Positions 1 through 7,927 of a stretch of DNA of 64,000 bases are shown here, piece after piece. The notes under the pieces were generated by a model. It saw only the letters and a program-made list of their open reading frames with translations. It searched no databases and was not told the origin of the DNA. Numbering within the stretch: the first letter of the stretch is position 1; each line of letters begins with the position of its first letter. A program made the translations under genes and the position numbers. Source of the DNA: Paenibacillus timonensis (lineage in GTDB: Bacteria > Bacillota > Bacilli > Paenibacillales > Paenibacillaceae); NCBI RefSeq assembly GCF_022427145.1, contig NZ_JAKSXN010000003.1, forward strand, positions 1 through 64,000, given 5' to 3'.

Positions 1-2458
1 AATTATAGGATTCTATACTACCGTTGTACTTCACAACAATATCTCTTACGATACTCAAACCTAGGCCGACACCATTATCCTTTGTAGTAAAAAATGGAGA
101 GAAGATATTGGGGTTGAGTTCTTGTGGAATCCCTGATCCATTATCTTGAAAGATAACTTTTATATGATCCTCTTCTTCCCGACATGAAATAAATATCTTC
201 TTTTCTGCAGTCCTTTTAAGGGCCTCAAAAGAATTTGTTAACATATTAATGACTATACTTTCCAAATCAATTTTATACATTTTGAAATCCGAGATAACTT
301 CCTCCAGATCTCTAACAACATCTATTTTTTGGGCTGATAAAGTGGTACTATATGTTTCCACGACTCCCATAATAACTTCTCGAAAATTCAAATAGTCAAA
401 GTTCTCTCTATTCTTTTTCTGAACAAAATTCACAATAAGCTTGCTGTAACCGCTAATTCTTTGTAAGTCATCATCCATAGTACTGAAAGCCTGACTGATT
501 TTGGTATTGGACTCTAGCAGATCTTTAGGGAACTTCATTTTTGTAAAATTAATATTCGCGTTCAGTCTGTTTATGATATCTGAAGTTTCATGTCCAAAAG
601 CTCCTGTCAGCATCCCCAGTGTAGCTAAGTTTCTATACAAACTAAGTTCTCTATCTTTAATATCTAGTTCTTCTTCATATAGCTCCTTTTTTTCTTTATC
701 ATTGGCTTCGTTTTTTCTACGTTCTTCCTCTAGGCGTTCTTTATAAAATAAGACTTGTTGATTAGTTACCTCTTTTAATTCTCTTGTGATATTTTCAAAG
801 GTTCCTTTCATATCTGTATCATTTAAAAAGAGTGCATTGTTCATCTGCTCATTAATAATTTTCATTCTTTCTTCATGAGCTTTGGCCCTCTGCTCTTCTT
901 CAATCTTTTTCTTCTCATCTTCAATCCTTTGGACTTCCTCAATCTGCGCTAATTTCTTTTTGTTTTCTTTTGCAAGTAACTCTTCACGTCTAATTTCGCT
1001 TATAAAATCCGTACAACGCAAAATAAATTTTCGTAAATCTTCGAATGCTTCATTTTCAATAATCCCTTCTCTATCAGTAGAATCGATTAACAAGGGGTTT
1101 TTGTCCTCGCTCAGTTCTACGATCCCAATTACCTGATTATTACTTACCAAATAACTGTGAGTATCTTTGACTTTTGACTGATCTAAAAACAACCAATCAT
1201 TCCCAATATCTCCGTAAGGTTTCACATGAAACCCATCTCGATATATTTTGATTCCACAGTATTGGTCTAATATTTCCCTTGCATGAGAAACATTGAGTTC
1301 GTTGTTCGAAAGGTACTTTGAATCTCTTAAGAAATAGAAAAGTTCTAGTTTGACATCACCACATTTAAGAGGTTCATCACAATGTATTGTTACTGCTCGA
1401 TCGATGTTACCCTGATTCTCCTTATAGGCCAAATTTATCTCAGAACCATTTTTGAGTAGTGTGGCATCAACTTTGGCAAAATGAAGGCTCAGAATATCAT
1501 TTACAATGTATTCTTCTTGTATATTATATTCGTTACATGACAAAATCGGTTTAAACGGATTCTCATTTAAAAAATTTGGAGCGACCAGTACTCGCAATTC
1601 TTTCTGTATTTTTTTTATGTCTCTCTCTCTCCATATATCTCTTAGACCTTCTAAAACCATAACAATACCCGATCTCTTCTCTTTTTTTGATTCGATCTGG
1701 ATTATTAACTCCTCAATATAATTAAAATTTAATTTTTCTTCATCCGTTAAACTACTCAATTCATGGTAAACATCTTGAATCCGCACTTCTTCATCCTGAT
1801 AGAGTTCTAAAATCGGTATTAATTTACTTGCAGCTTCATCTATTTTTTTGTTGTTCAAGAAAAACATATAATCAAAAAAAATTTGCTGAAAGATTTCGTA
1901 TTGAATTTCATTTTTATGTTGCTGACTGACACTTTCGCTATTAAGTAAATATTCTACTTGACTAGCGAGATACTTAGCACTTTCAACATCACCTGGATTA
2001 AATTTCAAAAGTTTTACTCTCTGCATGAAACCTGTAACATCAATTTGCTCGTACTTGTTCCAATTCAACGTGAACTTAAACGGGGGCTCATTTTCGGGAA
2101 ACGAATAAATAGCGATTCTTTCTGCGAGTCTTTCTACTGCAAATCTGCCGATTCCTTTCTTTCCAGCATACTTTCTTCCACCTGGGCTTCTTACGGCCCT
2201 TAGTTTATTATTGGTTCCAATTACCGTCCATTTATTTTCAACATCAGTTCTTGTCATTCCAGAACCATTATCAACAATAATTAATTTGCTTTTCGAAGAG
2301 CTAACATTTTCAAATATGACTTTAACGCCTTCTGCATCAGCGTCATAAGAATTTTTTACAATCTCGACCAAAGCTGTACTATAGTCAGTAACCAGTTCTC
2401 TTCCTAGTTGACCAATATGTCTTGCATTCACTTTAAAGTTAATCAGCTTTTTCTCCAT
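1..2458 (-). CDS. Dual GHKL-ATPase / histidine kinase-like protein (3' end beyond window)
   Basis: The reading frame stays open from an ATG at 2458 to the window edge, giving at least 819 residues and no stop. The N-terminus is an Hsp90/MORC-like GHKL ATPase: an N-box around residues 30-45 (EIVKNSYDADA), then VDNGSGM and a glycine-rich KKGIGRFA lid. A middle region of unknown fold leads into a long charged coiled coil (about residues 500-610). A histidine-kinase-like dimerisation helix follows, with a candidate phospho-His near residue 621 (FGHETSD), and then a second GHKL domain with N-box (near 739), DNGSGIP and GVGLGLSI. Proteins with an N-terminal Hsp90-like ATPase are known beside DNA methylases in restriction-type loci. 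The methyltransferase upstream supports a defence role, but a terminator separates the two genes. Substrate and partner are unknown. Confidence 0.8.
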   Translation of the reverse strand, partial: MEKKLINFKVNARHIGQLGRELVTDYSTALVEIVKNSYDADAEGVKVIFENVSSSKSKLIIVDNGSGMTRTDVENKWTVIGTNNKLRAVRSPGGRKYAGKKGIGRFAVERLAERIAIYSFPENEPPFKFTLNWNKYEQIDVTGFMQRVKLLKFNPGDVESAKYLASQVEYLLNSESVSQQHKNEIQYEIFQQIFFDYMFFLNNKKIDEAASKLIPILELYQDEEVRIQDVYHELSSLTDEEKLNFNYIEELIIQIESKKEKRSGIVMVLEGLRDIWRERDIKKIQKELRVLVAPNFLNENPFKPILSCNEYNIQEEYIVNDILSLHFAKVDATLLKNGSEINLAYKENQGNIDRAVTIHCDEPLKCGDVKLELFYFLRDSKYLSNNELNVSHAREILDQYCGIKIYRDGFHVKPYGDIGNDWLFLDQSKVKDTHSYLVSNNQVIGIVELSEDKNPLLIDSTDREGIIENEAFEDLRKFILRCTDFISEIRREELLAKENKKKLAQIEEVQRIEDEKKKIEEEQRAKAHEERMKIINEQMNNALFLNDTDMKGTFENITRELKEVTNQQVLFYKERLEEERRKNEANDKEKKELYEEELDIKDRELSLYRNLATLGMLTGAFGHETSDIINRLNANINFTKMKFPKDLLESNTKISQAFSTMDDDLQRISGYSKLIVNFVQKKNRENFDYLNFREVIMGVVETYSTTLSAQKIDVVRDLEEVISDFKMYKIDLESIVINMLTNSFEALKRTAEKKIFISCREEEDHIKVIFQDNGSGIPQELNPNIFSPFFTTKDNGVGLGLSIVRDIVVKYNGSIESYN

Positions 2459-2529
2459 AGCATTTTTTCTCCCGCGCTATTGTTTGTATAACTACTTCTA
2501 CAGTCATATTACCATATCCTCCCTACAAT

Positions 2530-2563
2530 AAAAAAAGAACCACACTGTACAAGTGGTTCTTTT
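2530..2563 (-). terminator. Rho-independent terminator after the methyltransferase
   Basis: A perfect 11-bp stem (arms 2533-2543 and 2553-2563, 9-nt loop) is followed on the minus strand by a run of T. It begins just after the methyltransferase stop, so the GHKL gene is probably transcribed separately. Confidence 0.85.
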
Positions 2564-2566
2564 ATC

Positions 2567-3345
2567 CTAGTCATTATTAAAACAAACATCATCAACATAC
2601 TTATCAATAAATCGTTGTTCAGGTAAATTTTGCTTCATATAATTACCGAGTTTGATTAACTGTTCCTTGGAGGGATAATATAAATTCCTCAGATCATTCG
2701 CATTCACTTGTGTTAAACCACTAAATTGCCTGAAGTAAATATCGACATGTGACGAACTTAAGTAAATTAATAGCCCTTTCGCAAGATTAATACTTAATCC
2801 CTTTCCATTATCATGAAAATAATTTAAGTGATTTTCAAAACCTATCAATTCATATGGCATTACTCTTGGATCATAGAATGCTGCTACTACTCTCTTCTTC
2901 TCTTCTTTTGAAGTAAACCTTCTGACCACTATATAAAAGTTAGATTTAATTAAAGTTTTTTTTGTAAATTCATTTATCTCTACAAGCTTCTTTTTATCTT
3001 TACTATAATTCCATAATACAACGCCATTATTTAAATCTTCAGGATACACAAGAGGAACATTATTTTCATTCAATTGCTCCCTTAAATGATCCGTAGTTCT
3101 AAAGTCAACTATTTTACCTGTAGAAACCATCAATCCAATATCAGGAAGTTTGCGAGATAATGTCATCATCTTGTTAACATTCTCAATGTCCTGTTGATCA
3201 TGAGGCAACCTAACATAAAGCTCTGGATCATCTGGGTGGATAATAAAATCATGACTAACTAGATTCGTTTTCACATCATTACCTAATCCATCACTAGAAG
3301 TAATGTTAACAATGTTCTTCTCTTTTCCCTTCCCCCGTAGAGAAT
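2567..3345 (-). pseudogene. C-terminal part of frameshifted Eco57I-like adenine methyltransferase
   Basis: This frame carries the target-recognition half of a type II adenine methyltransferase. Its last third has the signature FRQFSGLTQVNANDLR followed by YYPS, seen at the end of Eco57I/BsuBI-type N6-adenine methylases. A GTG at 3274 could start a 235-residue product, but the frame stays open and makes sense upstream to about 3345, reading GKGKEKNIVNITSSDG. That is what should follow the LYGG of the upstream fragment. It is therefore the second half of one gene shifted by one base. A separately translated specificity subunit is less likely because no ribosome binding site precedes 3274. Confidence 0.8.
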
Positions 3346-4089
3346 AATGTTTTCCTGCAATACATCATCTTCTTTAAATAGGGTCGAACGTGAGTTGAAT
3401 ATGTGAATTCTATCAAAACTAATTTTACTAAGAAAATCTTTTCGAAAAGATCTAAAATATGTCCCATTACAAAAACTGCGTGGAGTAATTGCAATTAAGG
3501 TACCAGACTCATCCAAGAAGCGAGCTGATACAGCTAAAAAGGCGGTGTATAAATTTGCAACTTCTATCCCTGAGTTTGATAACACCTTTTTTATTTTTGA
3601 GGATCCTGATAACTTCTTGTATGGTGGATTCATAATAATGCAGTTAAAGCGATCAATTTGCTGTTCGCCAACACAACTTTCCAAAAAATCTTGATTATAA
3701 ATGTTATAATTAAAGAGAATTTCTTCACTTGAGCATTTTTTCTGAAAAAACTCTATTGAACGCTTTAAGTAAGGAATCATGCTGGAATCAATCTCATAAA
3801 AAGTAGCAGTTATCATTCTAGGCTTGACCTTTTGGGCACATACCTTGTCTATTATTGCTGCGGTCAATGACCCAACTCCAGCACCTGGATCAAGAATTCT
3901 TAAATGGTCATAATGCTGATCAAACATTTGAGCCATAAATTGAGCTAGATTGATCTCAGTGAAATATTGGCTATATTTTTTTCGTTTACCCTCTGAATTT
4001 TTCTTATTAGCTTCTATTCTAATATTATTAATAATCGGAGACAGGTCAAAAGTTTCTTTAGTAGCTAGTTCACTAAAAGTACCCCACAT
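3283..4089 (-). pseudogene. N-terminal part of frameshifted N6-adenine DNA methyltransferase
   Basis: This fragment holds the catalytic half of a class I SAM-dependent DNA methyltransferase. It has an N-terminal KKYSQYFTE segment typical of the Eco57I group, SAM-binding motif I (LDPGAGVGSL, near residue 90) and catalytic motif IV NPPYKK (near residue 155). The ATG at 4089 has a good ribosome binding site (GGAGGG). After VLQENIILYGG the frame runs into about 15 unrelated residues and stops, while the continuation lies in another frame. Losing one G from a G-run at about 3344-3348 explains this. Intact, the enzyme would be about 510 residues, the normal family length. A sequencing error is possible. 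No cognate endonuclease is next to it. Confidence 0.85.
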
Positions 4090-4284
4090 GCAAACCCTCC
4101 GTCATTCTATCTATAATCATGAGATTCATTTCAAAAAGAACATACTTCACCTAATTTAATACTACACTAATCTAAGCGATTCCAGCAACTCGATGATTTC
4201 CTTTAAATGTACGTTCTGTAGCTTCTCGAAGCCATAGATACTGGTTATCCAAGATCTTAAAATAACCCGTGAATACTACTTTAA

Positions 4285-5304
4285 TTACTTTTTCCGTCCC
4301 AAATTCCGCATCGGAGATGCCTTCATATGTTGGAGCTTCTTTTCCGGCTTCCAAAGGTTCACGTATACTTTGACCATGTCCTGCGTGGTGTGGCCGAGAA
4401 TTTCTTGCAAGCTGTAAGGATCGCCGCCATTGAGGATATACATTTTGGCAAAGGTATGACGCATTGTATGGGGACTGACTCTGACCCCTTCGATCCTCGC
4501 CTGCTCACCATATTTTTTCAGCGTTTCTTGGAACGTTCTCCCGCTTAAGCGAGTGCCATCTACCGTAACAAATAAAGCAGGCTCTGGCAATTCCCCGCGT
4601 ATTTTCAAATATTTCAGCAATACTTTGCGCACTTCATCGCAAAACGGGACGTCGCGCGGCCGTTTGCTTTTGCCCAGCACACCGATCAAATAGCCTTGTT
4701 TGAGATCGACTTGAATGAGATTTAATCGAACCACTTCGCCTAAGCGGAGGCCCGTATCTAACATCAGATAGAGCATGCAATAATCCCGGTATCCGGTAAA
4801 CGTCGTCATATCCGGTTGTGCCAGCAAAGTCACGACTTGTTCTTCCGTGAATGAATAAATGATCGGCTTTTGTCCGCTTCGAACTTTTAACAAGTCGGCC
4901 GGGTTCTGCTGAATCCACCCTTCCCGGTGTAAAAAAGCAAAAAATCGCTTGATCGTCTTGATTCGATTGTTAATCGTATTCAACGCATAATTTTTCACAT
5001 CCACCATATACGCCACGAAATGCTTTCGAAGGAAATCAACCGTCAATCCCTCCACCTGTGGTTCGATTCCTTGCTCTACCATGATTTTGCGATAGCTGTC
5101 CAAGTTTTCCTGTTCAAATTCCACTGTCCGCTCTGCTTCCGTTTCCGTACGCTTAGCCGCGATGAAAAGTTCAACCGCCTCATCCCACGACAATGTGGTT
5201 TCTGTCCCTTTTTCGAATTTCATCTCCGTTATCGCATTTCGGCGTCGTTTCGGCTTGGCAAACGGACTTTTACTTTGCAACATGGGAACGACGTTACTGC
5301 TCAT
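4285..5304 (-). CDS. Tyrosine recombinase / integrase of the mobile element
   Basis: This is a 339-residue XerC/D-type site-specific recombinase. Residues 40-130 form the SAM-like core-binding domain and 150-320 the catalytic domain. The full catalytic set is visible: R187 (TGLRLGE), K212 or K214 (GKSKRPRDVP), H279 and R282 (PHTMRHTFA), H305 (LGHTT) and the nucleophile Y314. The frame is open further upstream, but the ATG at 5304 follows a GGGGTGAG site and avoids the overlap with the preceding small gene. It is the last gene of the long minus-strand element, the usual place for the integrase of an integrative conjugative element. No excisionase is obvious. The attachment site could not be located by eye. 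Confidence 0.93.
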   Translation of the reverse strand: MSSNVVPMLQSKSPFAKPKRRRNAITEMKFEKGTETTLSWDEAVELFIAAKRTETEAERTVEFEQENLDSYRKIMVEQGIEPQVEGLTVDFLRKHFVAYMVDVKNYALNTINNRIKTIKRFFAFLHREGWIQQNPADLLKVRSGQKPIIYSFTEEQVVTLLAQPDMTTFTGYRDYCMLYLMLDTGLRLGEVVRLNLIQVDLKQGYLIGVLGKSKRPRDVPFCDEVRKVLLKYLKIRGELPEPALFVTVDGTRLSGRTFQETLKKYGEQARIEGVRVSPHTMRHTFAKMYILNGGDPYSLQEILGHTTQDMVKVYVNLWKPEKKLQHMKASPMRNLGRKK

Positions 5305-5326
5305 CCGGCTCACCCCACTATTTCTT

Positions 5327-5524
5327 TCAAATTGGAGAACTCTTTTTTTGTACATCCACGACCTTAAAAGCCTCTTCGTTTCTACATATCCCGTAATTCT
5401 CTTTGAGAAGCCGCACCGCCCGTTGCCGCGCCATCCGTTCTGCCGAGAATACACCATCCGAATAGACTGAAATTTTAAGACGATATCCTTCGGTTTCCAA
5501 TAAACATTCATAATGTTGATTCAT
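5327..5524 (-). CDS. Small protein upstream of the integrase
   Basis: A 65-residue reading frame starts at an ATG with GAGGTG four bases upstream and ends 22 bp before the integrase start. It is rich in charged residues (NQHYECLLETEG; SAERMARQRAVRLLKEN). The position would suit a small recombination accessory factor, but no helix-turn-helix or known family is recognisable, so no function is assigned. Confidence 0.55.
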   Translation of the reverse strand: MNQHYECLLETEGYRLKISVYSDGVFSAERMARQRAVRLLKENYGICRNEEAFKVVDVQKKSSPI

Positions 5525-5544
5525 TCTGCACCTCACCCCAACGT

Positions 5545-5688
5545 TTACTTCCCGTTTCTTAATTTATTTGTACGGCAAGACAAACAATGATCGTGACCTT
5601 GGTATATGCGAACAAAAATCTCAGGGTCGATTTGGATCGTTTTTCCGCATTTCGAACAAGTAAACTTAATTCTATCCACACCTGCCAC
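5545..5688 (-). CDS. Small zinc-ribbon protein
   Basis: This is a 47-residue protein with two CxxC knuckles (FTCSKCGK and HCLSCRT) about 20 residues apart, which should bind one zinc ion. The frame is open to 5775, but that extension runs through a terminator hairpin at 5705-5727. The start must therefore lie after it, at the GTG at 5688 or the one at 5679. It precedes the small gene and the integrase. A nucleic-acid-binding role is only a guess. Confidence 0.6.
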   Translation of the reverse strand: MAGVDRIKFTCSKCGKTIQIDPEIFVRIYQGHDHCLSCRTNKLRNGK

Positions 5689-5704
5689 TCGATTATGGAC
5701 ATAG

Positions 5705-5727
5705 AAAAGCCGCCCCGATGGGACGGC
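5705..5727 (-). terminator. Rho-independent terminator after the nucleotidyltransferase pair
   Basis: An 8-bp GC stem (5709-5716 with 5720-5727, one G-T pair, 3-nt loop) is followed on the minus strand by TTTT. It lies about 70 bp past the stop of the 124-residue gene and fixes the latest possible start of the zinc-ribbon gene. Confidence 0.75.
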
Positions 5728-5797
5728 TGAACTGTTCCGTATGACTTGTAATTTGCTTACTAGTGGAGCAAGCAAGTATATTTTTTGTCTAAACCGC

Positions 5798-6172
5798 TTA
5801 TGCTCTAGACAGCGTATTCGCCGTCACAAACAAATTTCGGATTTTAAACTCCGTTGGGCTTTCTTCCAAAAGAACACGCCGGAGATTGCCGGTTGCATTA
5901 AGCCAGAAGTGCGGCTCGCTCAGTGTATATTGCTTCCGATGAACCCAAGTCGGGCATTCCAGTTGATAATCGTTGCAAAGCTTATGAGTCATGGCCGCCA
6001 GGAACGGGAGCATATAGTCTGGAAAGCCAGGATGAGCTTCCGGCTCGCGCTGCACCATGCGCTTTCTTTGTTCAGGCGTAGCCCGATAAAAAGCATCGAG
6101 AAAATTACCGCAATGAATGGCGAATTGGTCGATATCTGCTGCTGCTTCCCGGGCAATGTCCCACACTGTCAT
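5798..6172 (-). CDS. Unknown protein paired with a nucleotidyltransferase
   Basis: This 124-residue soluble protein has no recognisable domain. The ATG at 6172 was preferred over the one at 6178 because the GAGGG site lies directly against the earlier one. It follows the nucleotidyltransferase gene by 19 bp, so the two are surely one operon. A nucleotidyltransferase with a small partner in a mobile element fits a toxin-antitoxin or abortive-infection pair, but nothing in this protein proves which role it would play. Confidence 0.65.
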   Translation of the reverse strand: MTVWDIAREAAADIDQFAIHCGNFLDAFYRATPEQRKRMVQREPEAHPGFPDYMLPFLAAMTHKLCNDYQLECPTWVHRKQYTLSEPHFWLNATGNLRRVLLEESPTEFKIRNLFVTANTLSRA

Positions 6173-6191
6173 GTCCATCCCTCTTTTCCGA

Positions 6192-6701
6192 TTAATGATT
6201 TAGTAGTTCTTCCAACAGATAGGCTGTTCTCGGCAACACCCGGTGCTGAGGATAAAATTGTTCGACTACCGAAAGCGCCTGTTCTGCCGTTCGGATGTTC
6301 AAATACTGCAACAGAAAGCGGATATCGTCCACATCCTTACTTTCATATGTTCGCGCAGCCAAGCACTTCATGGCCAGCATATATTGTGGCGAGGCAGCGA
6401 AAATGTCCAAGTGGCTCAGCCTGCGATAAAGCTGGACATCATGCCGACTCGAAACAAATCCCTTTACCGCATTGTTTAACCAATCGGCCGGCAAGCGATA
6501 CTCATCGGCCACATTTTTGATGATCGCATAAAATTCGCGCGTCGGTGCGAAAATGGCGTCGACGTCCTTGGTACTGTCGCGGCTTTGGAGCACTAGACAC
6601 ATCACTGCTCCGCCAAATAAGCAAATTTCGCCGTGTAACTGCTGTTGTTTTAGTTGTTCATTGATTTTTTCTAAATACCTTAAGATTTCTGCACTGCGCA
6701 A
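6192..6701 (-). CDS. AbiEii/DUF6036-like nucleotidyltransferase
   Basis: This is a 169-residue predicted nucleotidyltransferase. The polymerase-beta-type signature is visible near the N-terminus: FGGAVM, then RDSTKDVDAIF, which gives the two metal-binding aspartates. The TTG at 6701 is chosen because AAAGGAGAG lies eight bases upstream. The longer frame to 6764 has no such site. Related proteins act as toxins in AbiE-like and other toxin-antitoxin pairs or modify RNA or protein. The downstream gene would be the partner. The family call is good; the toxin role is inference. Confidence 0.7.
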   Translation of the reverse strand: MRSAEILRYLEKINEQLKQQQLHGEICLFGGAVMCLVLQSRDSTKDVDAIFAPTREFYAIIKNVADEYRLPADWLNNAVKGFVSSRHDVQLYRRLSHLDIFAASPQYMLAMKCLAARTYESKDVDDIRFLLQYLNIRTAEQALSVVEQFYPQHRVLPRTAYLLEELLNH

Positions 6702-6831
6702 AACTCCATCTCTCCTTTCATTATAAAAGGGGAATCGCTTTTTCAAAAGAGACTTTGATGGCATATGGCCGTACGAAACGGCCGAAGTTTGATTGTTGCG
6801 CTACGCAAACAACTAAAAACTTACAAAAATG

Positions 6832-6852
6832 AAAAACCCGCCAAACGGCGGG
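6832..6852 (-). terminator. Second of two tandem terminators
   Basis: A 6-bp all-GC stem (6837-6842 with 6847-6852) is followed on the minus strand by TTTTT. It lies about 100 bp past the first terminator for the gene ending at 6992. The rest of 6702-6991 holds no convincing gene. Confidence 0.7.
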
Positions 6853-6951
6853 CTTTCCGACTTAAGCTTATAAATGAATGGGATTAGCTTAGGTAAGCTT
6901 GGGTTTGAAATCGGAACAAATCAAGCAGTTCCTCTTCATTACATGAAAATA

Positions 6952-6971
6952 CCCGCCAGAACGCTGGCGGG
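6952..6971 (-). terminator. First of two tandem terminators, end of the transfer operon
   Basis: An 8-bp GC stem (6952-6959 with 6964-6971, 4-nt loop) is followed on the minus strand by TATTTTC. It comes 20 bp after the stop at 6992 and probably ends the long transfer transcript. Confidence 0.75.
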
Positions 6972-6991
6972 ATAAGCGATGAATATATGGG

Positions 6992-7288
6992 CTAAGTCCG
7001 CCTAATGAACGGCGGAAGCTCTTCCATGCTTATGAACATCCCCAGTCCGTCGGAAAGACCGCAAAGGTACCACGCTTCCCGTTCAGCCGAAGCACGTTCG
7101 TTCTTATAATCTTCCCACTCGGACAGAATTTGAAATTGCTCTTTCGACAAATTCTGACAAAGTTGATCGCGGAGTTCCGCAATACGTTTATATTCCTCTG
7201 TCTGACGATTCTGCTGCGCGAATCGGTGATCCAGAATATCCATACGCTTTTGAAATACCGCCATGAGCCAACCCGGCAATGTTTCCAC
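6992..7288 (-). CDS. Small conserved-looking protein of unknown function
   Basis: This 98-residue soluble protein starts at a GTG with AAGGAGAG upstream. Residues 10-65 look helical and charged. The C-terminus reads WYLCGLSDGLGMF, like a compact helical domain. It is the last gene before two tandem terminators at the end of the long minus-strand transcript. No family could be named with confidence. Confidence 0.65.
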   Translation of the reverse strand: METLPGWLMAVFQKRMDILDHRFAQQNRQTEEYKRIAELRDQLCQNLSKEQFQILSEWEDYKNERASAEREAWYLCGLSDGLGMFISMEELPPFIRRT

Positions 7289-7371
7289 ACCAACCTCTCC
7301 TTCCTAATCATTAGGCTGGTGTCGATCTTAACTCTGACGCGCCGCGGTTGGCAAGTCGCTCTTTTAGAGAT

Positions 7372-7689
7372 TCACTCCCGACTTTCCCGATACCGTTTCT
7401 CTTCTACCGCCCAGTCCACTTGTTTCCGATCAAAGTGTTCCACCGTCTTCTCAACTACCCGGCGTATGCGGCGATCTTGCGGCGGGCCGCCCTCCCAGCC
7501 TCGCTCGTAACAAGCTATTCTACTTCGAAATCCGGATGAGCGATCCGGATACACGTCCAGCCGGCTTATTCGCCCAAATGCAATCCCGTAAGTGGACGGC
7601 TCGTCAAACACTTGTGCCTCCACATAGTAGCCGTCAACTTCCCCGACAAATCGTCGTCCCATCCAAACGCTTCCTTTTTCACGAAACAT
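7372..7689 (-). CDS. DUF7678-like small protein
   Basis: The protein has 105 residues from an ATG at 7689 with an AAGGAGG site. An earlier in-frame start at 7743 has no such site. The segment VDGYYVEAQVFDEPSTYGI followed by GRISRLDV resembles small proteins found in Gram-positive conjugative elements (DUF7678 type, named from memory). The C-terminal half is basic and charged (RRVVEKTVEHF). No function is known. Neighbours are element genes on both sides. Confidence 0.6.
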   Translation of the reverse strand: MFREKGSVWMGRRFVGEVDGYYVEAQVFDEPSTYGIAFGRISRLDVYPDRSSGFRSRIACYERGWEGGPPQDRRIRRVVEKTVEHFDRKQVDWAVEEKRYRESRE

Positions 7690-7746
7690 CGGTTTCCTCC
7701 TTGTACTAATGAGAATTAGACCTGAAACGTTTTTCCTAACCATGGT

Positions 7747-7908
7747 TTAATCAAGACGATACGGCTTTACAGTCACGTTCCGTATATCTCCTTGGGGTGA
7801 ACTGAGATACGCATCGCGACGCGCATCTTCCTTTTTTCCTTCGTAGACATACCTGGATTCGGTCCCATCCTTCCACTTAATGGTGACCTCCCACTCCTGT
7901 TTTTGCAT
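7747..7908 (-). CDS. Small protein of unknown function
   Basis: This 53-residue protein starts at an ATG with a strong GAGGAGG site. The sequence alternates like a small beta-rich fold (WEVTIKWKDGTES then RYVYEG). It lies 19 bp after the large exported protein gene and 57 bp before the next gene. No family is recognised. Confidence 0.6.
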   Translation of the reverse strand: MQKQEWEVTIKWKDGTESRYVYEGKKEDARRDAYLSSPQGDIRNVTVKPYRLD

Positions 7909-7927
7909 CGCAGCACCTCCTCGTCGG

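Noticed and set aside
4090-4284. Search for an attachment-site repeat shared between the integrase end and the 39.1-39.3 kb end
   Set aside because: No convincing shared core was found by eye, so element boundaries are given only approximately.
4172-4354. 60-codon minus-strand frame after the integrase
   Set aside because: It overlaps the integrase 3' end, has no ribosome site and resembles no family. The hydrophilic tail could be a gene scar at the element end but nothing supports it.
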